Assembly (NCBI GenBank): GCA_037501455.1 | Contig: CM074864.1 | Location: 21,942,001-22,006,000, forward strand | Origin: Lantana camara | Lineage: Eukaryota; Streptophyta; Magnoliopsida; Lamiales; Verbenaceae | Reading direction: 5' to 3' | Length of the DNA: 64,000 nucleotides | Shown here: in pieces, positions 58,101-64,000 of the stretch | Position numbering within the stretch: position 1 is the first letter of the stretch | Layout of the letters: each line of letters opens with the position of its first letter | Translations under genes and position numbers: made by a program | The notes under the pieces: model-generated | What the model was told of the DNA's origin: nothing | What the model saw: only the letters and a program-made list of their open reading frames with translations | The model's database searches: none

Positions 58101-58557
58101 GACTGAGCCCTCCTCGTTGTTTTCTTTTTCCCCCTTGATTCTTCGAGTTACAAGTACAGGTTTTCGGTTCGTGCTAGGCGGTAATCTTTCTTTTGAGTTG
58201 TTCAAGTCTTGTAGTAGAGTTGCCGCATTTTGAACCTTTACTTTTCAGTTTTGTTAATTTGTATAAATCTGTATAAGAATATGAACTCGGAATTGAGCTT
58301 TGGAACTTGTATGGTTTATTTGGCCCGGGATGGGCACATTATGTATATCTTGTTTATATGTTGAGCATGTATCAGTGTCTATGTTTGCTTTTCGTGATTT
58401 TACACACTCTGTATTAGGGTCTAGACCTCCTAGCTAAGGTGAGATTTTGTTTGTGTCCCATTCGCTATAGCTTGGTGCGTGTGCGGAGTTCCCATTTCGT
58501 TGCACGTGTCGGGCTATGGTGCGGGGGATGTAGTGCTCTACACTCCGAGGTGCTATA
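55151..58557 (+). repeat. G3 3' LTR, main segment
   Basis: Continues after s5 and aligns along its length with the 5' LTR. Donor GAGAG|GTAAGC 55894/55895; the acceptor (TTTTTAAG) and second donor (AAG|ATGAGG, 57250) are mutated here; CAGTC-TTTAG-GACTG 58091-58105; ends GGTGCTATA. Confidence 0.92.
57320..57342 (+). repeat. (AT)n microsatellite
   Basis: About eleven AT units in the G3 3' LTR; absent from the 5' LTR at the same place (48450). Confidence 0.88.
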
Positions 58558-58562
58558 ATCTT

Positions 58563-59135
58563 CAACAAAATCCACTACAACCAATTCCTCAAGGTGAAGG
58601 ACAAAGAAGAGTTGCTACTTCGGTTTATAAGGAATTTCGAGTGAACAACCCTCCTAAGTGGCTAGGAGATAACGACATCGAGACGGAAGAATGGTTAACT
58701 GAAATCATGGGGATTTGGGAGATTTGCCCCGCTACTTCCCAAGAGAAGGTCGTATGCACCGCCCGCTATATACAAGTCCAAGCTTCCAATTGGTTGAAGG
58801 GAATTAGGGCTCGTTTGGAAAGGAAAGACGAAGAATTTAATTGGGAAAATTTTGTGAGGGAATTCCGTGACAAGTATATCCCTCCAAGTTCTTGGGAGAG
58901 AAGATTGCAAGAATTTTTGGAACTCAAACAAGGGAACCGGACCATTAAAGATTATATCCTCGAGTTTGAGAAGGTTGCTTCTTATGCCTCTCACATTACG
59001 GATGATGATGCCTTGAAGGCCCGGAGTTTCGTACACGAGTTAAGAGAAGATATTCAATGGGCCTTGCAATCTTCTACGGTGGATACATGGGCTAAGGCAA
59101 TAAGGAATGATATTAAAGTGGAGGCCCAAAAGTAA
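58563..59135 (+). pseudogene. gag: G4 gag, main part
   Basis: An uninterrupted 190-codon stretch carrying the full retrotransposon Gag core: FRVNNPPKWLGDNDIETEEW, NWENFVREFRDKYIPPSS, RRLQEFLELKQGNRTIKDYI, ITDDDALKARSFVHELREDI. It joins in frame to 46165-46249 when G3 and one TSD copy are disregarded; only one nonsense codon is then seen before the TAA at 59133. Such preservation beside a missing pol suggests Gag was under selection until recently, or that the element is young. The stop lies just before the knuckle region. Confidence 0.85.
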
Positions 59136-60102
59136 CGATTGGAACCCCAAACCTTCTACCCGGGCAAGAGTTCAAATCAAGTTCAAGTTTGGGAAAGAGG
59201 CCCATATTTCAAGATGAGCCTCAAATCTTCGACCCCAAAGAACTCCTTATTGCTATCAAGAAGCCCCGACTTCCAATTCCGAATGTGATACCCGCTCCAC
59301 TGGCACCTATTCGATGCTCCTATTGAAAGAGACTGAATCATACGGAAGAAATTTGTACGAAGAAATTGAGAGCCTGCTTTGGATGTGGAGAGATGGGACA
59401 TAAGGTGAGATTTTTCCCTATAAATCCGAATCCAAGGCCCTTGAATATGATGGCTCCAAGATCCCCGGAACAAGCTCAAGCTAATGCAATGGAGGTGATG
59501 ATGAAGTAGATGCCGAGGTTGTGGTCGAGGTTAATACCATTGTCGTGGTGCAAGGTACTATAAACATTCATGGCATCTCCTCTCATACATTGTTTGATTT
59601 TGGGGCGTAATCCACTCCTCTATTGTTGCCTACATCTCTCTTTTATGTGCGTGCCCATTACTTGCGTGTGGCTCTCTCTCTTTCTTACTATTTGCACTTG
59701 TGATTGCTGCTGCTTCGTTGTCTCGAGGGACAACTTTGAGCGTACGGGTGATCTAGCTTTAAGGTAAGACGAGGGTCATGCTTTCTACCAAGTTTCCGAG
59801 GTGACTTAACAACTGTGAGAAGGTACGAGTGATGAAATGAATCAAACGGTGAGTGATGAATCTCGTTTAGACCCTCTTATTGTACGAGACAAATCGAGCC
59901 GCTCCTAGCCAGAACCAAGTTTGTGAAGGAGCCCCTCCATCAACACTTGAAGAAATCAAACCCCTTGTCCTAGAAGACCTTTCTGGGTTAATCCTTGTCG
60001 GGACGTCATGAACCTCGAACATGGGATGAATACAGGAAGTCGTTCTTGCTAGAAACTCAAGTGTGAGGACCTGAGGACAGGTCCTTTTTAAGGGGGAGAG
60101 GT
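59136..60102 (+). pseudogene. G4 gag 3' end, protease remnant and polypurine tract
   Basis: First zinc knuckle near 59315 (CSY then TGA in place of Cys, then NHTEEIC) and second near 59375 (CFGCGEMGH, last Cys replaced). The protease position reads HTLFDFGA near 59585. From about 59620 to 60085 I recognise no pol domain. AAGGGGGAGAGG at 60090-60101 is the polypurine tract. Confidence 0.7.
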
Positions 60103-63100
60103 TGTAACACCCCGACTTTTTGGCCGTACACGAATGACGTCATTAGTGTGCTAAGTGCGTATTTAATTAATTAAGTATGCTATTATATGATTTATTTGAT
60201 AATTGGATAGTTGATTATATGCTTTATGTTTAAGTTTTGAACGTTTTAACTCGTTTTTAATTAATTTAACTTTGTTTTCAATTCTGATTTTTGTGACGAC
60301 TTGTTATACATGAAATATGTGAATAATAAATGTGTTTATATGCTTTAAACATGTTTTAGAACTTGTTTAGTTGGGTTTTTTCTTTGTTTTGGTGAAATGG
60401 AACTTAAAGGGGCTAAAGAGCATTTAGCACACCTTGGGTCCCGGGTGGCGTAATTTGAGCTCGTGAATTTGGATTCAAATTCGTCACCACTATTGGACTT
60501 GTTTCAATGATTTGGGTTCAATGGAAAAAGCCTTCTATTCTTCTAAGCCAGTTTAAACCTCTGAAGTTTCACCGAATCGAACCTCACGCGCTCGACGACC
60601 ACCTTTTATGGTTTTGACCATAACTTATTCATTTCTTGACCAAATCACCTTATTCTGGAGCCTACATGACCACAACTTAACCCTCTATCTCTCCTTTACC
60701 TCTCATTTTTGGACACTACAAGAAAGGAAGAGGAATCAGCTACAAACACAGAAGAAAAGAGAAAATCCCATCACTATTCATTCCTTGAAGATTTTGAGCT
60801 CAATCTTCCTCATCCTTCAGCCAATTCAAGAGGTAAGCATATATTCTTGTTCTCCACTCTCTTGTGGTTCTTTTAAGACATGATTTTCAAGTTTTCATTA
60901 AGATTTGGGCATGCTATGAACATGAAGATAAATAGTAAGGGTTTGAGTGGTTTTTTATGATTATGTGCTAATCTTTGCCTTATTTCTTGGTTTGAAGCTT
61001 GTTATATGATCTAGATAGCTTCCTTGTGGCATTCTTAGGCTTGAATATCATCGTCCTTGCATGAGTGTTGAACCACCATTGATGAACTCCATGTTTCTTG
61101 AAGTTTAAGATGAAAACTTGTACACCTTGCTTCCTTGCTTCGTTCTTGCATTCTCGCTGCATATTGAGGCTTAGAATGTGTTGGTGTTTATGTGTTTTGT
61201 TGTTGCTTAGTTGTTGGTTTGTTGCCTTGCCTTCCCTCCCCGTTTTTCCCCTATTTTGGCTTCATTTTCGAAACTGTGACTCCAGGGTCACGGCCGTGAC
61301 CATACCACGACTATTTTTTGTCTTAGCCACTACCATGTTTTCCTTTAGTTTCGAGTTGGAGGTTGCAACTGCTACCATTTTGTGAAGGATTTGGGTCACA
61401 GCCACTACCTGTTTTTGGGGCAGTTTTGAGATTGCTTTGCTGTTGTGTAGTTTTTCTTGCTTCGTTCATGCTTTGCATGATCTTCTTGTCTCGTTTTCGC
61501 CTCTTATGCATAACTAACTTGTTGTATGATATGTTATAACTTGTTGTGAATTCATTACATGATTTTGTTGATTTTATACGAGTTATGACTTGATATGAAT
61601 TTATCTAACTTAAATGCTTCCTTTCTTGCATGCATGCGTCGTGACTCCGTTTATTTATCTCGTATGATGTGTCCTTACCTCTTTTATGACATATATGTGT
61701 TGGTAACATGTTAAATGATGTGTTATGATCATTATATGAAATTTATGGATCTATTTAACGTGAAATGTGCAAGATATGAACTAGTATGCGTTAAGTGCCA
61801 CCTTGTTGCATTTTCTTCACATCACTTGCATTCATATGCATTTGCCGAGCGTCTATGTGGTTCATTTTGAGTCTAAGTTTATCTTGTAATGTTTGTCTTG
61901 TTCAGAGGAGTATCCCGTTGGTGATGGGGTCGCTCTATAAGCGTTGGTTTATTCTCTTTTACCCGGTTCGTCGGTGTAAGGTGAGGTTAGGTTATAGTTA
62001 AACCCTAATGAAATGTACTCGTTATGTATGTGTGTGAATATAAGCCTTATGTATACGTAGGTACATGTGATAAGTATGTGCGAGTTATGTGTGTGTATGA
62101 CTAAGACATATGTTTTAAAATATGGAACGCTATGTATGAGCATATGTGAGCTTGTTTTCGGTTTTGCCTTATGTGTAAGTAATATGTATGAGCTATGAAT
62201 ATGCATGATATTCACATGTTAGAATATGAATATGTTAGAATATGATTATGCTAAGATATGAAGATGTTAGGAGTATGAGTATGTTAGAATTATGGATATG
62301 ATATGAATATGTTGCGACTATGTTATGAATATAAATATGATGCGGATGTGAATACGAATATGGTTACGGATGTGACATGCCTCTAGATATGGTAAGACTC
62401 TGACTCTGATTCTGAATATGTTTGGGGCTCGATAATTATGAGTAAGGGAGACTCAGGATGCTCGCAATTACTACTATGCATAACTATCATGTTTGATTAT
62501 GTTAAGTTAGTTTGTTAAGAATTGTTCGTGAAATGGGAGTGGATTCTCAATTATTAAAATTTGGTTGTTTTGGCCTTCGGCCTAACTTTTTTACTTCCTA
62601 TATTTAGGATCACGTGAGAAAATATTTTAGAATGCAAAAACCACGCCCTGGTTCATGAACTCCCCACGATGATATGTGTTATGCTCTGTATACGTATGTA
62701 GGCGTACGTGTGTAGCCCCTCACTCAGTCCGTGTAACTGACCCCTCCCTCTTTATGTTTTTAGTTTGCAGGTACCGGCCTCTAAGTTCGAGCTAAGAGAT
62801 TAGCTATCGTTTGAGTCTTTGGTAGGATAGCTCAAGTCTGCATCTCATTCTTGAGTTTATTTCATATTTTGTACTTTGAAATGCTTGTAATTTGAGATTC
62901 GGAGTTTATATATGGTCTCATGTGGCCAGTGGAGGGCAAGTATGTATCTAATTTGCTGAAGGGATGTAAAATCTTAAATTTATGCCTTGTTTAAGTTTGT
63001 TTAAATTCTTTCATACTCGTATGTTTTGATTATGCGCACTCTATTTGAGGGTCTAGACTACCTAGCTTAGGTGTGCCTTTTGTTTATCACCCGTTCACTA

Positions 63101-63188
63101 GTGCTTGGTAAGTGTACGGACTTCCCATTTCGTTACACATGTCGGACTCTAGTTGGGGGATGTGGTGCCTACCGCTTGGGGTGCTACA
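60103..63188 (+). repeat. G4 3' LTR
   Basis: 3086 bp, TGTAACACCCCGAC to GGTGCTACA. TGACGTCA 60135-60142; leader ending AAGAG|GTAAGC 60832/60833; palindrome 61286-61301; acceptor TTGTTCAG ending 61905; exon-like block 61906-61980 ending AAG|GTGAGG; GGCCTTCGGCC 62572-62582; CAGTC-CGTGT-AACTG near 62725 (one arm mutated). It is the fuller copy; the 5' LTR carries a roughly 850-bp deletion. Confidence 0.92.
61286..61301. other. GGTCACGGCCGTGACC palindrome
   Basis: Perfect 16-bp palindrome in the intron-like region of the G4 3' LTR; the corresponding region is deleted from the 5' LTR. Confidence 0.75.
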
Positions 63189-63193
63189 TATAA

Positions 63194-63331
63194 TCCCCGT
63201 GTGGGGTTTTGAAACATATCCCAGGTGGGTGAAAACAAGGAAAACAACAAGCGGGATTACAACAATCAATTTTATTCATTCATTCATTAGGCCATTACGT
63301 GAGCCCGGCGAGTGGGTGAATTCTCCAACCT
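63194..63331 (-). mobile_element. M: second segment
   Basis: Resumes the minus-strand LTR after G4; 'ggccattacgtgagcccggc' and GAGTGGGTGAATTCTCC match the reverse complement of the TCACTCGCCGGGCCA block of the other LTRs (compare s3 26815-26840). Cut at 63331 by P. Confidence 0.75.
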
Positions 63332-64000
63332 TTTGACGCCTCATGTTTTCGTCTTATAGGTACGCGCGCCACATGTGTGAGTTGAAAGTTAGAATTTCTT
63401 GCATGCCTTAATTGAATTATGTGTCTAAGTGATATATGCAAATATTTGCTTTAATTGACTATGTGATCATTTTATTTATAATTACATTCTTTTTATTTCA
63501 TATCATAACATATACACATCTCATAACTCATTCATTCATATCACAAGCATTTCATAAAGTATATATATATATATATACTTATATGTGTATTATTTATCAC
63601 ATTTCACTCATTACACTTTATACATACAAAAAATATATCTACATGCATTACACCTTACATTACATACATATACAAATATATATAATATACACATATATAG
63701 ATATATCTCTTACACTTTTTCATATACATATACGTCCAATTTATCACATTATATCATACATAATATACACGTATACAATCACCTAACCACACTTATTTAC
63801 ACATAATAAATCTCTAACACACATACTAACACACTCTTTCTCTCAAACACTCCATACACTACACATATTCCATTTTGATCCAAGCAAGGAAGAAGGAGAA
63901 GGAGAATCAAGACATCACCACCATCATCATCATCTACATCATATCATCCTTTTCTTTACTTCATTCGTTTAAGGTTGGTGTTTATTTATATACATATATG
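63332..64000 (+). mobile_element. P: Gypsy LTR start, cut by window end
   Basis: TTTGACGCCTCATGTTTTCG resembles the G2 LTR start (TGTGACGCCCCATG) with a mutated terminus. ACATGTGT at the ACGT-box place, (TA)n runs, a leader with CAT repeats, and donor-like TTTAAG|GTTGGTG at 63973/63974. Too short to say whether it is solo or part of an element. Confidence 0.78.

Larger units (their letters stand above)
46255..58557 (+). mobile_element. G3: gag-only Gypsy element, pol deleted
   Basis: 5' LTR 46255-49692, primer-binding site 49701-49712, internal 49693-51585, 3' LTR 51586-51615 plus 55151-58557 (split by s5). Perfect TSD ATCTT (46250-46254, 58558-58562), inside G4 gag. The LTRs (about 3.44 kb each) are longer than the internal region (1.89 kb). 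It belongs to the same family group as G0 but lacks RT, RNase H and integrase because of one internal deletion. Confidence 0.92.
41188..63188 (+). mobile_element. G4: gag-only Gypsy element with nested insertions
   Basis: 5' LTR 41188-43150 plus 45691-45954 (split by s4), primer-binding site 45962-45973, gag start 46165, split by G3, gag continued 58563-59135, decayed remainder to 60101, 3' LTR 60103-63188; perfect TSD TATAA (41183-41187, 63189-63193). Without insertions the internal region is only about 1.84 kb and has no RT, RNase H or integrase. That fits terminal-repeat gag-only elements that depend on a partner. Confidence 0.9.

Overview
The window looks like plant nuclear heterochromatin made almost entirely of nested LTR retrotransposons. 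I see no host gene, rRNA, tRNA gene or organelle insert. The plant assignment rests on chromovirus-type Gypsy elements with a C-terminal chromodomain-like segment, a Copia element with plant-type gag-pol order, tRNA-iMet primer sites (TGGTATCAGAGC) in every element whose primer site is visible, and an AT-rich, microsatellite-rich background. Labels used below: G0-G4 = Gypsy elements, C1 = full Copia element, s1-s5 = solo LTRs, M = a minus-strand Gypsy LTR running off the window, P = an LTR cut by the window end.

Layout. G0 (+) is the outermost element: partial 5' LTR 1-436, decayed gag/pol 437-4079 and 12677-13077, 3' LTR 13078-15433 continuing at 40427-40822. Inside G0 sit s1 (Copia solo LTR, 1850-3757, TSD TGTGT), G1 (complete Gypsy, 4080-12671, TSD TAATC), G2 (Gypsy, 15434-40426) and M (40823-41187, resuming at 63194-63331). 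Inside the 3' LTR of G2 sit s2 (Copia-type solo LTR, 25420-30096, TSD TTATT), which itself holds s3 (Gypsy solo LTR, minus, 26279-28896, TSD TGGTC), and C1 (complete Copia, minus, 30101-40309, TSD ATTAT). Inside M sit G4 (41188-63188, TSD TATAA) and P (63332 to the window end). Inside G4 sit s4 (Gypsy solo LTR, minus, 43151-45685, TSD CATAT) and G3 (46255-58557, TSD ATCTT); inside G3 sits s5 (Gypsy solo LTR, 51616-55145, TSD ACAGG/ACAAG). Counting G0 as the first layer, this is five layers deep, and almost every boundary is fixed to the base by a target-site duplication.

Coding content. G1, G2 and C1 carry recognisable gag-protease-RT-RNaseH-integrase (Gypsy order) or gag-protease-integrase-RT-RNaseH (Copia order), all broken by stops and frameshifts; C1 has only four breaks. 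G3 and G4 have short internal regions (about 1.8-1.9 kb) with gag and no RT or integrase. G3 can be derived from a G0-like element by one internal deletion, so these look like non-autonomous gag-only elements that were mobilised in trans.

Most interesting signal. The Gypsy LTRs are long (1.9-3.5 kb) and, although their sequences have diverged, share a gene-like layout: an ACGT-core box near base 40 (most families), a pyrimidine/GA-rich leader ending in AG|GT, an intron-like stretch, a 40-75 nt exon-like block ending in AG|GTGAGG, a covarying CAGTC-loop-GACTG hairpin followed by TTTTGCAG, and finally a 3' splice-site consensus directly before the gag ATG. In most families the first intron-like stretch also holds a family-specific GC-rich palindrome or palindrome array (GTGACACGCCCGTGTCAC, TCCCGGCCGGGA, CTACCCGGGCGGGTA, GGTCACGGCCGTGACC, CGGGCGTTCGCCCG). 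I infer a spliced 5' leader separating gag mRNA from genomic RNA, plus a fast-evolving dyad cassette in its first intron. This is untested and rests on reading by eye.
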